Part shown: positions 32,217 to 40,859 of the stretch, in pieces
Position numbering within the stretch: the first letter of the stretch is position 1
How the letters are laid out: every line of letters begins with the position of its first letter
Translations under genes and position numbers: made by a program
Notes under the pieces: model-generated
The model's database searches: none
Seen by the model: the letters and a program-made list of their open reading frames with translations, nothing else
What the model was told of the DNA's origin: nothing
NCBI RefSeq assembly: GCF_002684405.1
Contig: NZ_NYVD01000086.1
Location: forward strand, 1 to 50,110
DNA: 50,110 bases
Reading direction: 5' to 3'
From: Parvibaculum sp.
GTDB lineage: Bacteria; Pseudomonadota; Alphaproteobacteria; Parvibaculales; Parvibaculaceae

Positions 32217-32654
32217 ATGGTGAAACCGGAAGACCCGCAGGCGCTCGACAACCAGCTCTGCTTCGCGCTCTATTCAACCTCTCTTCTGATGACCAAGGCC
32301 TACAAGCCGGCGCTGGCCGAGGTCGGCCTCACCTACCCCCAATATCTCGCCATGCTGGCGCTGTGGGAGGAAGACGACGTGACGGTGAACACGCTGGGAG
32401 GCCGCCTCTATCTCGATTCCGGCACGCTGACGCCGCTGCTGAAGCGGCTGGAGACGGCGGGCCTCATCACCCGCGAACGCAGCTCGGCGGATGAACGGCA
32501 GGTCCTCATTCGGCTCACACGGGAGGGCCGCGCACTGAAGCGGAAAGCCGCGAAGGTACCGGAAAAGGCCGCGATTGCGGCAGGACTGCCCGTCCCCGAG
32601 CTCATCTCGCTCCGCGAGAAGCTGAAAAAGCTCCGCGCGCATCTCGCCGCCTGA
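32217..32654 (+). CDS. ohrR: MarR-family organic peroxide sensor OhrR
   Basis: 145 residues from ATG 32217. The redox-sensing Cys is Cys15 in D-N-Q-L-C-F-A-L-Y-S, the same position as in Bacillus OhrR. L-T-Y-P-Q-Y-L-A-M-L-A-L-W and the winged helix L-T-P-L-L-K-R-L-E-T-A-G-L with D-E-R-Q-V-L-I-R-L-T are typical. No second C-terminal Cys is visible, so it resembles the one-Cys type. Lipid or organic hydroperoxides would oxidise Cys15 and release DNA. The likely target is the downstream glutathione peroxidase, whose promoter contains an OhrR-like palindrome; no ohr gene is in the window. Confidence 0.92.
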   Translation: MVKPEDPQALDNQLCFALYSTSLLMTKAYKPALAEVGLTYPQYLAMLALWEEDDVTVNTLGGRLYLDSGTLTPLLKRLETAGLITRERSSADERQVLIRLTREGRALKRKAAKVPEKAAIAAGLPVPELISLREKLKKLRAHLAA

Positions 32655-32678
32655 ATGCCGCATCCGGCGCTCACGGCT

Positions 32679-32708
32679 TTGTGATATTTAAATTGTGCAC
32701 AATCTAAT
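32679..32708 (+). promoter_or_regulatory. Promoter with OhrR-type operator before glutathione peroxidase
   Basis: TTGTGA (32679-32684) and TCTAAT (32703-32708), 18 bases apart, form a plausible promoter. The 12-base palindrome ATTGTGCACAAT (32692-32703) lies between them, where a bound dimer would block polymerase. A related half-site, ATTGCAC, follows at 32711-32717. The AT-rich ATTG/CAAT character resembles OhrR sites. Confidence 0.6.
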
Positions 32709-32767
32709 TGATTGCACTATGTTATCAAGAACAGTCATAGACGCGCATCGCATCAAGGAGCCCAGCC

Positions 32768-33268
32768 ATGTCCGGAAACAAGTCCGACAAGACCGCCTAC
32801 GACTTCACCTTCGAGAGCCTGAACGGCAAGCCCATGCCGCTGAGCGAGTTTGCGGGCCGCCCGCTGCTGATCGTCAACACCGCCTCCAAATGCGGCTTCA
32901 CGCCCCAATACAAGGAGCTGGAAGCGATCTGGCAGAAGCACAAGGATGAGGGCCTCGTCGTGCTGGGCGTGCCCTCCAACGACTTCGCCAATCAGGAACC
33001 GGGCTCATCGGACGAGATCGCGCAGTTCTGCGAGATCAATTTCGGTGTCGACTTCCCGCTCACCGAAAAGGTGCATGTGAAGGGCGGCGAAGCGCATCCC
33101 CTCTTCCAGTGGCTGGCGAAGCAAGGTGGCTTTCTCTCCAAACCCCGCTGGAACTTCTACAAATACGTCATCGGGAAAGACGGCAAGCTCGTGGACTGGT
33201 TCGCCAGCACGACCAAGCCGAACGCCCCGAAAGTGGAAGCCGCGCTGAAAAAGGCGCTGGGGAAGTAG
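32768..33268 (+). CDS. Glutathione peroxidase (Cys type)
   Basis: 166 residues of thioredoxin fold. The peroxidatic Cys42 lies in N-T-A-S-K-C-G-F-T; as usual in bacteria it replaces selenocysteine. N-D-F-A-N-Q-E-P-G near 76-84 gives the tetrad Gln, and R-W-N-F-Y-K-Y near 126-132 gives the Trp and Asn. It reduces organic and hydrogen peroxides with glutathione or thioredoxin. Its place after OhrR and a palindromic operator indicates peroxide induction. A REP pair follows the stop. Confidence 0.94.
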   Translation: MSGNKSDKTAYDFTFESLNGKPMPLSEFAGRPLLIVNTASKCGFTPQYKELEAIWQKHKDEGLVVLGVPSNDFANQEPGSSDEIAQFCEINFGVDFPLTEKVHVKGGEAHPLFQWLAKQGGFLSKPRWNFYKYVIGKDGKLVDWFASTTKPNAPKVEAALKKALGK

Positions 33269-33285
33269 TTGTACTGCGCAACGTC

Positions 33286-33308
33286 ATGCCCCGCTTCATG
33301 CGGGGCAT
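33286..33308. repeat. REP-like palindrome, copy 4
   Basis: Arms ATGCCCCGC and GCGGGGCAT with loop TTCAT, the reverse complement of the copy at 3066-3088. It lies 18 bases after the glutathione peroxidase stop. Confidence 0.85.
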
Positions 33309-33340
33309 CCACATCTTTGCGAAAAAAGAGAAATGCGCGG

Positions 33341-33363
33341 ATGGCCCGGACAAGCCGGGCCAT
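33341..33363. repeat. REP-like palindrome, copy 5
   Basis: Arms ATGGCCCGG and CCGGGCCAT with loop ACAAG, matching copy 1. Together with copy 4, 32 bases away in opposite orientation, it forms a head-to-head pair between convergent genes. Confidence 0.85.
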
Positions 33364-33402
33364 ACCGGCGAAATTTATCCGCGCCGCCAGTCCTCGTCGC
33401 GC

Positions 33403-34497
33403 TCAACCATTTTTCCGTTCCGGATAGAGCTTCAGCAGCCCCTCTTTCGAGGCCTCCGTCACGCCGCGCTCGGTGATAAGGCCGGAGACATAGCGCGCAG
33501 GCGTGACGTCGAAGCCGTAATTCGCCGCGCCGCTGTCGGGGGCGGAAACCTGGATCGTCACGATCTCGCCTGTGTCGGTGCGCCCCGTCAGATGCGTCAC
33601 CTCATGCGCGGAGCGCTCCTCGATCGGAATGCCGTTGACACCATCGTCGAGCGTCCAGTCGATCGTGGTGTAAGGCAGCGCGACATAGAACGGCACGTCA
33701 TTGTCATGCGCGGCGAGCGCCTTGAGATAGGTGCCGATCTTGTTCGCCACATCGCCCGTTGCCGTCGTGCGGTCCGTGCCGACGATGCACATATCCACCA
33801 GCCCGTGCTGCATGAGATGTCCGCCCGCATTGTCCGGCACGATGGTATGCGGGACGCCGTGACGCCCGAGCTCGAAGGCGGTCAGCGACGCGCCCTGATT
33901 GCGCGGCCGGGTTTCGTCCACCCAGACATGCACGTCGAGGCCCTTGTCATGCGCCATATAGATCGGCGCCAGCGCCGTGCCCCAATCGACACAGGCAAGC
34001 CAGCCCGCATTGCAATGGGTAAGGATATTGACCTTGCCGCCCTTCTCCCGCGCCGCCGCCTCGATCAGCGTCAGCCCGTTCTCGCCGATGCGGCGGCAGA
34101 TCTCCACATCGTCGTCGCAAATGGCCGCCGCTTCCTTATAGGCCGCCTCCATGCGGAGGTTGTGCCCATGCGGATGAACGGCGGCGCGCATGCGATCCAG
34201 CGCCCAATGAAGATTGACCGCCGTGGGCCGCGTCGCGCCCAGCATCGCAATCGCTTCCTCAAGCCCCGCATCGGACGCATCGTCGCGCATGGCAAGGCAG
34301 ACGCCATAGGCCGCCGTCGCACCGATAAGCGGCGCCCCGCGCACCAGCATGTCCTTGATGGCGCGGGCGGCATCGTCCACCGTTTTCAGCGTCACGGTTT
34401 CAAAACTGAAAGGGAGTTTCGTCTGGTCGATGATCTCCACCGACCAGCCATCCTCGTTCACCCAGATGGTGCGGTAATGCGTGCCGTCGATCTTCAT
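33403..34497 (-). CDS. mtnA: S-methyl-5-thioribose-1-phosphate isomerase
   Basis: 364 residues, an eIF2B-like fold. Family marks are [13 protein letters not shown] near 53-65, T-H-C-N-A-G near 159-164 with the catalytic Cys, the E-T-R-P-R-N-Q-G-A region near 190-198 and [16 protein letters not shown] near 239-254 with the catalytic Asp. It isomerises 5-methylthioribose-1-phosphate to the ribulose form in methylthioadenosine salvage. It is the third gene of an mtnP-apt-mtnA set; later pathway genes are not present in this window. Confidence 0.95.
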   Translation of the reverse strand: MKIDGTHYRTIWVNEDGWSVEIIDQTKLPFSFETVTLKTVDDAARAIKDMLVRGAPLIGATAAYGVCLAMRDDASDAGLEEAIAMLGATRPTAVNLHWALDRMRAAVHPHGHNLRMEAAYKEAAAICDDDVEICRRIGENGLTLIEAAAREKGGKVNILTHCNAGWLACVDWGTALAPIYMAHDKGLDVHVWVDETRPRNQGASLTAFELGRHGVPHTIVPDNAGGHLMQHGLVDMCIVGTDRTTATGDVANKIGTYLKALAAHDNDVPFYVALPYTTIDWTLDDGVNGIPIEERSAHEVTHLTGRTDTGEIVTIQVSAPDSGAANYGFDVTPARYVSGLITERGVTEASKEGLLKLYPERKNG

Positions 34498-34546
34498 CTC
34501 TCGTCCCTTTCAGGCCAGGAAAACGGGCAGTGTCAGGGAAACGGGA

Positions 34547-35074
34547 TCACTCGCCGTCGAATGTGCAGAGCGAGAGCACCTCGATATCCATCGCTTCCAG
34601 CTTTTCGCGCCCGCCAAGCGCCGGCAGCTCGACCACAAAGCTCGAGCCGGGCACGCTGGCACCCGCGCGGCGGAAAAGCTTGATCGCCGCCTCAGCCGTG
34701 CCGCCCGTGGCAATGAGATCGTCCACCAGCAGCACCCGGTCGCCTTCCTTCACCGCATCGGCGTGGATTTCGACCATGTCCGTGCCGTATTCGAGCTCGT
34801 ATTCCTCGCCGATGGTCTCCCAGGGCAGCTTGCCCTTCTTGCGCACGGGCACGAAGCCAAGGCCAAGCTGATGCGCCACGGCGCCGCCCAGGATGAAACC
34901 GCGCGCCTCGATCCCCGCCACCACGTCGAAGGCAGCGCCCTTGTGAAGCTGGACCAGCGAATCCACCGCCGCGCGGAACCCCGTCTTGTCGCGCAGGAGC
35001 GTGGTGATGTCGCGGAACATGATCCCTTTCTTGGGATAGTCCGGGATGGTGCGAATGAACTGCGTGATATCCAT
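34547..35074 (-). CDS. apt: Adenine phosphoribosyltransferase
   Basis: 175 residues from ATG 35074, with AGGGGGA 8 bases before it. Type I PRTase: F-R-D-I-T-T-L-L near 20-27, A-G-I-E-A-R-G-F near 51-58, R-K-K-G-K-L-P near 78-84 and the PRPP loop V-L-L-V-D-D-L-I-A-T-G-G-T near 117-129. It converts adenine plus PRPP to AMP, so it recycles the adenine that MtnP releases from methylthioadenosine. It lies 37 bases after mtnP and 49 bases before mtnA, indicating an operon. Confidence 0.96.
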   Translation of the reverse strand: MDITQFIRTIPDYPKKGIMFRDITTLLRDKTGFRAAVDSLVQLHKGAAFDVVAGIEARGFILGGAVAHQLGLGFVPVRKKGKLPWETIGEEYELEYGTDMVEIHADAVKEGDRVLLVDDLIATGGTAEAAIKLFRRAGASVPGSSFVVELPALGGREKLEAMDIEVLSLCTFDGE

Positions 35075-35111
35075 AAAGTCTGTCCCCCTCGGACAACCGG
35101 AATAATGCGGA

Positions 35112-35993
35112 TCAGCCGAGAACGCGGCCCGCCACGGCATCGAGCTTTTTCAGAAGCGCCGGATCGATCTTGTCCGGCGCGGTGATGATGGCAGCCTCAA
35201 GCGCCTCGTCGATGGGCGACGGCTCGCGCTCCGGTCCGAAGCTTTCCGCAAAGCTGCGCAGCATATCGCGCGACTTGTCGGCATTGCCGGAAAGCACCTG
35301 AATGACGACCGACACATCCACATCGTCGTGATGCGGATGCCAGCAATCGTAATCCGTCACCATGGCGACGGTGGCGTAAGGGATCTCGGCCTCGCGGGCG
35401 AGTTTCGCCTCCGGCATGTTGGTCATGCCGATGACCGAACAGCCCCAGCTCCGGTAAAGTTCCGATTCGGCCAGCGTCGAGAATTGCGGGCCCTCCATGA
35501 CGAGATAGGAACCGCCACGCGACACGGGAATGTCGTTCGCCTTGCAGGCCGCCTCCAGATGATCGCCCAGACGCGGACAGACCGGCTGCGCCATGGAGAC
35601 GTGCGCCACGCAGCCTTCGCCGAAAAAGCTCTTCTCGCGCTGGAAAGTCCGGTCGATGAACTGATCCACGATGACGAAGGTGCCGGGCGGCAGCTCTTCC
35701 TTGAGCGAGCCCACGGCGGACACCGAGACGATGTCGGTAACGCCGGCGCGCTTCATCGCATCGATATTGGCGCGGTAATTGATGCTGGTCGGCGAATGCG
35801 GATGGCCGCGCCCGTGACGCGGCAGGAACACCATCTCCAGGCGTCGCCCGCCGGAAAGCGGCAGCTCGCCGAAATGCAGCTCGTCGGAGGGCTCGCCCCA
35901 GGGGCTTTCCACTCTCTCCCAGCGCTCGTTTTCGAGCCCCGGAAATTCATAGACGCCACTGCCGCCGATGACGCCCAACACAGTTTTCGCCAT
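35112..35993 (-). CDS. mtnP: S-methyl-5'-thioadenosine phosphorylase
   Basis: 293 residues from ATG 35993. Purine nucleoside phosphorylase class 2: G-V-I-G-G-S-G-V-Y near 6-14, L-P-R-H-G-R-G-H near 57-64, S-A-V-G-S-L near 91-96, and the substrate loop M-E-G-P-Q-F-S-T near 165-172 with G-M-T-N-M-P-E-A near 188-195. It splits methylthioadenosine, a by-product of polyamine and homoserine-lactone synthesis, into adenine and methylthioribose-1-phosphate. It is first in the leftward mtnP-apt-mtnA unit, after the terminator that ends petABC. Confidence 0.95.
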   Translation of the reverse strand: MAKTVLGVIGGSGVYEFPGLENERWERVESPWGEPSDELHFGELPLSGGRRLEMVFLPRHGRGHPHSPTSINYRANIDAMKRAGVTDIVSVSAVGSLKEELPPGTFVIVDQFIDRTFQREKSFFGEGCVAHVSMAQPVCPRLGDHLEAACKANDIPVSRGGSYLVMEGPQFSTLAESELYRSWGCSVIGMTNMPEAKLAREAEIPYATVAMVTDYDCWHPHHDDVDVSVVIQVLSGNADKSRDMLRSFAESFGPEREPSPIDEALEAAIITAPDKIDPALLKKLDAVAGRVLG

Positions 35994-36095
35994 GCCAATT
36001 CCCGCCTCTCTCATTCGCCACATGCCGCTGCGCGGAGGGTGCGACGACCGGTGTTTTTCGGTTTCCGATATAACAGACCAAGATCATGACGCCAT

Positions 36096-36126
36096 AAAAA
36101 AGGGCCCCCGCAAGGGAGCCCTTTTT
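36096..36126 (-). terminator. Bidirectional-type intrinsic terminator after petC
   Basis: An A-run, GGGC-CCC (36102-36108), loop, GGG-A-GCCC (36113-36121 region) and a T-run form an imperfect GC stem with one bulge. Read leftward it ends petABC 25 bases after the petC stop and separates it from mtnP. Confidence 0.85.
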
Positions 36127-36151
36127 CAATCTGTATGGATCGGCCCGTGGC

Positions 36152-36961
36152 TCAGTGCACGTCGGACCAGACCTTGCGCGTGGCGAAGTAGAGAATACCG
36201 GCAAGCGCGATGAGATAGAGCATCACCTGGAAGCCCATCTCGTGGCGCTGTTCCAGCTTCGGCTCGGCAACCCACATCAGGAAGGCCGCAACGTCCTGCG
36301 ATTCCTGGTCCAGCGTGGTCGGCGTACCGTCCTCATATTCCACCTGATCGGCGAAAAGCGGCGGCGGCATTGCGATCGCCCCACCCGGGAAATACGGGTT
36401 GTAGTGCGAGCCCGGCGCCATCTCGCGGCCCGCCGGCGGATCCTGATAGCCGGTCAGCAGCGCATGAATGTAATCGGGACCGCCTTCGCGGGCCTTGGCC
36501 ATGACCGAGAGGTCCGGCGGGGCCACGCCGAGCGCGGCCGCGGCCTGCTCGGGATTGTCGTAAGGCGACGGGAACGGATCCTTGGGAAGGCGCGGACGCT
36601 CTTCCATGTCGCCAGACCCGTTCAGTTCCTCGATCGTGTACTCGGCCGCGATGACCTTTGCCTGCGCCTTGGTGAATTCAGGCCCGCCCTTGGCCGCGAG
36701 ATCGCGGAATTTGAGCATGTGAGCCGAATGGCAGGTGGCGCAGACTTCCTTGAACACCTTGAAGCCGCGGCGAAGCTGGCTTCGGTCGTAGGTGCCGAAA
36801 GGACCGTTGAAGGACCAGTCGATCGCTTCAGGCTCATGGGCTTCGGACGCAGCGCTGGCGGGCTGGATGCCGAAGGCAAAGCCGGTTGCAACGACGGCAC
36901 CGGCCATGACGACGCCCATCGCGCGGCGGCCAAGAACGGACTGGATCATGGTTTTCATCAT
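36152..36961 (-). CDS. petC: Cytochrome c1, bc1 complex
   Basis: About 269 residues from ATG 36961; ATG 36970 and 36958 are alternatives, and AGAGAGGGA fits 36961 best. A Sec signal peptide (R-R-A-M-G then a hydrophobic core, ending P-A-S-A) is followed by the heme c motif C-A-T-C-H (Cys74, Cys77 and His78 in this numbering). The axial Met is in G-A-I-A-M-P-P-P. A C-terminal membrane anchor spans about the last 25 residues. It passes electrons from the Rieske protein to cytochrome c on the periplasmic side. It follows petB by 17 bases. Confidence 0.95.
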   Translation of the reverse strand: MMKTMIQSVLGRRAMGVVMAGAVVATGFAFGIQPASAASEAHEPEAIDWSFNGPFGTYDRSQLRRGFKVFKEVCATCHSAHMLKFRDLAAKGGPEFTKAQAKVIAAEYTIEELNGSGDMEERPRLPKDPFPSPYDNPEQAAAALGVAPPDLSVMAKAREGGPDYIHALLTGYQDPPAGREMAPGSHYNPYFPGGAIAMPPPLFADQVEYEDGTPTTLDQESQDVAAFLMWVAEPKLEQRHEMGFQVMLYLIALAGILYFATRKVWSDVH

Positions 36962-36978
36962 TTTTTCCATTCCCTCTC

Positions 36979-38400
36979 TTACGCCTCGGCCGTCGCGGCT
37001 TTTTTGCCGAGTACCGATTCCGAGATGCTGGCCGGCAAGGGCTGCGGACGTTCCACAAGACCCAGAAGCGGGAACAGCACCAGGAAGTGCAGGAAGTAGT
37101 AGATCGTCAGGATACGAGCCAGGTCCGTCACGTCGAACGCGAAGTCGATACGCGAGCCGACGAACTCAAGCTTGTTGTCCACGACATGCTCTTCGACCTT
37201 GAAGTCGTCCTCGGGGCTGAGGTCCTGCTCCTTGGCAGCGGCCGTCACGGCGTCCATCGCCTCGTTACGCGTGTCGTAGATGCCGACCTGCGTGTCGCTG
37301 CCGAACAGAACCTTGCTCGGAAGCTGCGCACCGCACCAGCCCAGGATGATGCAGACCACCACGTGGATCCAGAAGAACTGGCGATAGAGCGGGCGGAAGC
37401 GGGCCGAACGCACCTTGGAGGTGTCGAGCCACGGCAGCAGGAACAGCACGCCGATGGCAGCGAACATCAAAAGCACGCCACCCAGCTTGTCCGGCACGGC
37501 GCGAAGGATCGCGTAGAACGGCAGCAGGTACCATTCGGGCACGATATGCGCCGGCGTCTGGAGCGGGTTGGCCTCGACATAGTTCGCGGCGTCGCCCAGC
37601 CCGTTCGGGTTGAAGAAGACGAAATAGGCGAAAAGGATCAGGAAGACCGCCATGCCGAACGCGTCCTTGACGGTCGCATAGGGGGTGAACTTCACCGTGT
37701 CCTTGGACGGATCCTTGACCTCGATGCCCGAGGGATTGTTCTGCCCCGTCACATGCAGCGCCCAGACATGGAGAATGGTGACGCCCGCGATCAGGAACGG
37801 GAACAGGTAATGCAGCGAGAAGAAACGGTTCAGCGTCGGGTTGCCGACGGAGAAGCCGCCCCACAGCCATTCGCGGACCGGATCGCCGATGAGCGGGATC
37901 GCACCGAACAGGTTGGTGATCACCGTGGCGCCCCAGAAGCTCATCTGGCCCCAGGGAAGCACGTAGCCGAAGAAGGCGGTCGCCATCATCAGCAGGTAGA
38001 TCAGCACGCCGAGAATCCACAGCACTTCGCGCGGCGCCTTGTAGGAGCCGTAATAGAGACCGCGGAACATGTGGATATAGACCGCGATGAAGAACATCGA
38101 GGCGCCGTTGGCGTGGATATAGCGCAGCAGCCAGCCGTAATTCACGTCACGCATGATGTGTTCGACGCTGGCGAAAGCCAGGTCCACATTCGGCGTGTAG
38201 TGCATGGCAAGGACGATGCCGGTGATGATCTGGATGCCGAGACAAAGGCTCAGAATGGCACCGAAGGTCCACCAGTAGTTCAGATTCTTGGGCGTCGGGT
38301 AATCAACGAAGCTGTCGTTGACGAGGCGCAGGACCGGAAGACGGTCGTCGAGCCAGCGCGTAAAACCGTTACCCGGCGTGTAGGTGCTTTCGCCACTCAT
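36979..38400 (-). CDS. petB: Cytochrome b, bc1 complex, with long last loop
   Basis: 473 residues, longer than the roughly 430 usual in alphaproteobacteria. Eight membrane helices with heme ligands His96/His110 and His197/His211, each pair 14 residues apart, and the Qo-site P-E-W-Y at 288-291. The extra length lies between the last two helices, at about 361-426, where relatives have a loop of about ten residues; here the loop is acidic and soluble-looking. The final helix and P-L-P-A-S-I region are normal. It is the quinol-oxidising core of complex III, in petA-petB-petC order. Confidence 0.96.
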   Translation of the reverse strand: MSGESTYTPGNGFTRWLDDRLPVLRLVNDSFVDYPTPKNLNYWWTFGAILSLCLGIQIITGIVLAMHYTPNVDLAFASVEHIMRDVNYGWLLRYIHANGASMFFIAVYIHMFRGLYYGSYKAPREVLWILGVLIYLLMMATAFFGYVLPWGQMSFWGATVITNLFGAIPLIGDPVREWLWGGFSVGNPTLNRFFSLHYLFPFLIAGVTILHVWALHVTGQNNPSGIEVKDPSKDTVKFTPYATVKDAFGMAVFLILFAYFVFFNPNGLGDAANYVEANPLQTPAHIVPEWYLLPFYAILRAVPDKLGGVLLMFAAIGVLFLLPWLDTSKVRSARFRPLYRQFFWIHVVVCIILGWCGAQLPSKVLFGSDTQVGIYDTRNEAMDAVTAAAKEQDLSPEDDFKVEEHVVDNKLEFVGSRIDFAFDVTDLARILTIYYFLHFLVLFPLLGLVERPQPLPASISESVLGKKAATAEA

Positions 38401-38414
38401 ATTGTGTGCCCCCC

Positions 38415-38954
38415 TCAGCCGATCTTGAGTTTCGTGTCGGTTTCAAACTTGTAGGGCGGCACTTCGAGATTAAGCGGTGCCGGGCCTTTGCGAATACGGC
38501 CGGAGGTGTCGTAGACCGAGCCATGGCAGGGACAGAACCAGCCATCATATTCGCCCGCATAGGAAAGCGGCACGCAACCCAGATGGGTGCAGATGCCGAT
38601 CACGACGAGCCACTGGCGCTCCAGCTTCCCTTCCGGGTCCTTCCTGAGGCGCTCGTCGTCGGTCTGCGGATCGCGCAACGTCGAAATATCGACATTTTCG
38701 GCCGCCTTGATCTCCTCTTCCGTGCGATGACGGATGAAGACCGGCTTGCCGCGCCATTTGGCGGTGATCTGCTGCCCGACCGGTACGTTGCTGATGTCGA
38801 CTTCGATCGAAGCGAGCGCCAGTACGGAGGCGTCCGGATTCATCTGGTCGATCAGCGGCCACACAGCGAAAGCTGCGCCGACGGCTGCGAACGATCCGGT
38901 GGCTACATACAGGAAATCGCGCCGTGTCGGCTCTTCCACGTGGGTATCTGCCAC
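38415..38954 (-). CDS. petA: Rieske iron-sulfur protein, bc1 complex
   Basis: 179 residues starting at GTG 38954 with GAGGAG upstream. A Tat-type signal anchor (T-R-R-D-F-L-Y at 10-16 then a hydrophobic helix) holds it in the membrane. The 2Fe-2S ligands are in C122-T-H124-L-G-C127 and C141-P-C143-H144, with the two disulfide Cys included. A G-S-V-Y-D near 145-149 supplies the potential-tuning Ser and a normal fold. It carries electrons from quinol to cytochrome c1. It is first in the petABC operon; petB starts 14 bases later. Confidence 0.97.
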   Translation of the reverse strand: MADTHVEEPTRRDFLYVATGSFAAVGAAFAVWPLIDQMNPDASVLALASIEVDISNVPVGQQITAKWRGKPVFIRHRTEEEIKAAENVDISTLRDPQTDDERLRKDPEGKLERQWLVVIGICTHLGCVPLSYAGEYDGWFCPCHGSVYDTSGRIRKGPAPLNLEVPPYKFETDTKLKIG

Positions 38955-39323
38955 GGTTCAGTCTCCTCGTTGAAATAGGCCACAAGCCCCCAGCCATCCC
39001 GGCGGATGGCCCTTCCGACCGAAACCCGAAACCGGGGGTCCCGATCACGATAGAACTGGGTGGCGCGGCGCAAACCCCATGACATGGATTGCAGGCGCGA
39101 CGAATCCGCGCGTGCCCCCCCATGCGGAAGGGTTTGTGGCATTCAATCGGCCCCTTGTCCAGTCCCGCCCGCCCTGTGGCAGGATGACGCAGGCCCCGGT
39201 TTTGTGCGGGTTTCGCGCCAGTTTTGCGAACCCCTCGCAAGTAGGCTCCAATCCAGCCTGCCGAATGCATTAACTTTACTTCCCCCTGCCCCGAAACGGG
39301 CTCATACGGACACCCGACACGCC
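38955..39323. other. Intergenic region between petA and trmL
   Basis: 369 bases shared by two divergent genes. It holds an inverted repeat at 39224-39240 and GC-rich sequence elsewhere. No convincing sigma-70 promoter, tRNA or small gene stands out. Confidence 0.5.
39224..39240. promoter_or_regulatory. Inverted repeat between petA and trmL
   Basis: TTGCGA and TCGCAA arms with a 5-base spacer (ACCCC). It is 84 bases before trmL and 270 before petA. A regulator site is possible but its partner is unknown. Confidence 0.35.
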
Positions 39324-39812
39324 ATGCGACTTGCCCTTTTCGAACCCGACATTCCGCAGAATACCGGCACCCTCATCCGCACCGCCGCCTGTCTCGGCAT
39401 CGGTCTGGACGTGATCGAGCCCTGCGGCTTCGTCTGGTCGGACAAGGCGCTGAAACGCTCGGGGCTGGATTACACCGCGCTTGCCTCCGTCACCCGCCAT
39501 GCGGACTGGGCGGCGTTTCAGGCGGCCCGCCCCGTGGAAAGCCGCCTCATCCTGCTGACGACCGGGGCCGATATGCCCTATACCGCCTTCAGATTCGCAG
39601 CCCAGGACATATTGCTTCTGGGCCGGGAGAGCGCGGGCGTGCCGCAGGGGGTGCATGAGGCGGCGGATGCGCGCCTCCTGATCCCCATGGCGCCGGGAGC
39701 CCGCTCGCTCAATATGGCGCTGTCAGGCGCCATGGTGCTGGGCGAGGCGCTGAGACAGACAAACGGCTTTCCGCAAGCGGACGGCCCAAAGGAGGAACCG
39801 GAGAATGGCTGA
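39324..39812 (+). CDS. trmL: tRNA (cytidine(34)-2'-O)-methyltransferase
   Basis: 162 residues of SPOUT fold from ATG 39324. Family marks: [14 protein letters not shown] near 7-20, G-F-V-W-S-D-K near 38-44, [10 protein letters not shown] near 97-106 and the knot region I-P-M[12 protein letters not shown] near 120-134. It methylates the wobble ribose of tRNA-Leu isoacceptors. The last 8 bases overlap hemF. The start lacks a strong Shine-Dalgarno. Confidence 0.93.
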   Translation: MRLALFEPDIPQNTGTLIRTAACLGIGLDVIEPCGFVWSDKALKRSGLDYTALASVTRHADWAAFQAARPVESRLILLTTGADMPYTAFRFAAQDILLLGRESAGVPQGVHEAADARLLIPMAPGARSLNMALSGAMVLGEALRQTNGFPQADGPKEEPENG

Positions 39813-40695
39813 AACGGATGCGGCGACGATAGAAGAGCGAAAGACCAAAGCCGCCGGCTGGTTCCGCGAGCTTCGCGACCTCATCTGCGCGGAATTCGAG
39901 AAGATCGAGGACGAGCTGACCGGCACATATGCCGACCGCCCCGCCGGCCGCTTCGAGCGCACGCCCTGGACGCGCGGCGACGGCAGCAAAGACGAAGGCG
40001 GCGGCGAGATGTCCGTCATGCATGGCCGCGTCTTCGAGAAGGTCGGCGTCCATATCTCGACCGTCCATGGCGAGTTCTCCGAAGAGTTCCGCAAACAGAT
40101 GCAGGGCGCGGAAGACGATCCGCGCTTCTGGGCCTCCGGCATCTCCCTCATCGCCCATATGCAGAACCCGCGCGTGCCCGCCGTCCATATGAACACGCGG
40201 CATGTCTATACGACGAAGAGCTGGTTCGGCGGCGGCGGCGACCTGACGCCGGTGCTGGACGTACAGCGCCGCGACGACCATCCGGACACGGTGGATTTCC
40301 ACGCCGCCTACAAGCGCGCCTGCGACAAGCACGATGAAAGCTACTATCCGCGCTTCAAGAAATGGTGCGACGAGTATTTCTTCCTGCCCCATCGCAACGA
40401 ACCGCGCGGCACGGGCGGCATCTTCTACGACCACCACAACACAGGCGACTGGGCGAAGGACTTTGCCTTCACGCAGGATGTTGGCCGGGCTTTCCTTGAA
40501 ATCTATCCGGACCGCGTCCGCCGCCACATGAACGAGCCGTGGACGGAAGACGAGCGCGAAGAGCAGCTCATCCGGCGGGGGCGCTATGTGGAGTTCAACC
40601 TGCTCTACGACCGTGGCACGGTGTTTGGCCTCAAGACCGGCGGCAACGTGACCTCGATCCTGTCCTCCATGCCGCCCGAGGTGAAATGGCCGTAA
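39805..40695 (+). CDS. hemF: Oxygen-dependent coproporphyrinogen III oxidase
   Basis: 296 residues. Signatures: W-T-R-G-D-G near 55-60, [15 protein letters not shown] near 65-79, the H-M-N-T-R region near 128-132, [10 protein letters not shown] near 139-148, R-G-T-G-G-I-F-Y-D near 201-209 and the C-terminal [13 protein letters not shown] near 262-274. It decarboxylates coproporphyrinogen III to protoporphyrinogen IX with O2. The anaerobic enzyme HemN is encoded convergently 212 bases away. AAAGGAGGAACCGGAGA precedes the ATG. Confidence 0.97.
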   Translation: MAETDAATIEERKTKAAGWFRELRDLICAEFEKIEDELTGTYADRPAGRFERTPWTRGDGSKDEGGGEMSVMHGRVFEKVGVHISTVHGEFSEEFRKQMQGAEDDPRFWASGISLIAHMQNPRVPAVHMNTRHVYTTKSWFGGGGDLTPVLDVQRRDDHPDTVDFHAAYKRACDKHDESYYPRFKKWCDEYFFLPHRNEPRGTGGIFYDHHNTGDWAKDFAFTQDVGRAFLEIYPDRVRRHMNEPWTEDEREEQLIRRGRYVEFNLLYDRGTVFGLKTGGNVTSILSSMPPEVKWP

Positions 40696-40711
40696 GACAT
40701 CCTCTGCTGTC

Positions 40712-40732
40712 GCCCCGGCTTCATGCCGGGGC
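40712..40732. repeat. REP-like palindrome, copy 6
   Basis: Arms GCCCCGGC and GCCGGGGC with loop TTCAT, 16 bases after the hemF stop. A diverged member of the family. Confidence 0.75.
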
Positions 40733-40766
40733 CCAGGGTTTTCACACGCCGAGGGCGACGCTCTGG

Positions 40767-40787
40767 ATCCCGGGACAAGCCCGGGAT
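40767..40787. repeat. REP-like palindrome, copy 7
   Basis: Arms ATCCCGGG and CCCGGGAT with loop ACAAG, followed by GAC. It is the commonly seen form of this alphaproteobacterial repeat family. Confidence 0.8.
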
Positions 40788-40803
40788 GACAATTCTTTTC
40801 GTC

Positions 40804-40826
40804 ATGCCCCGCTTCATGCGGGGCAT
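40804..40826. repeat. REP-like palindrome, copy 8
   Basis: Arms ATGCCCCGC and GCGGGGCAT with loop TTCAT, identical to copy 4 including its flank. Confidence 0.85.
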
Positions 40827-40859
40827 CCACGTCTTTAGTGCGCCACAAGGAAGACGTGG

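Noticed and set aside
37087-38454. A 455-codon frame opposite petB
   Set aside because: petB has all heme ligands and motifs on the minus strand; the opposite frame is His/Arg/Gln-rich with no recognisable fold.
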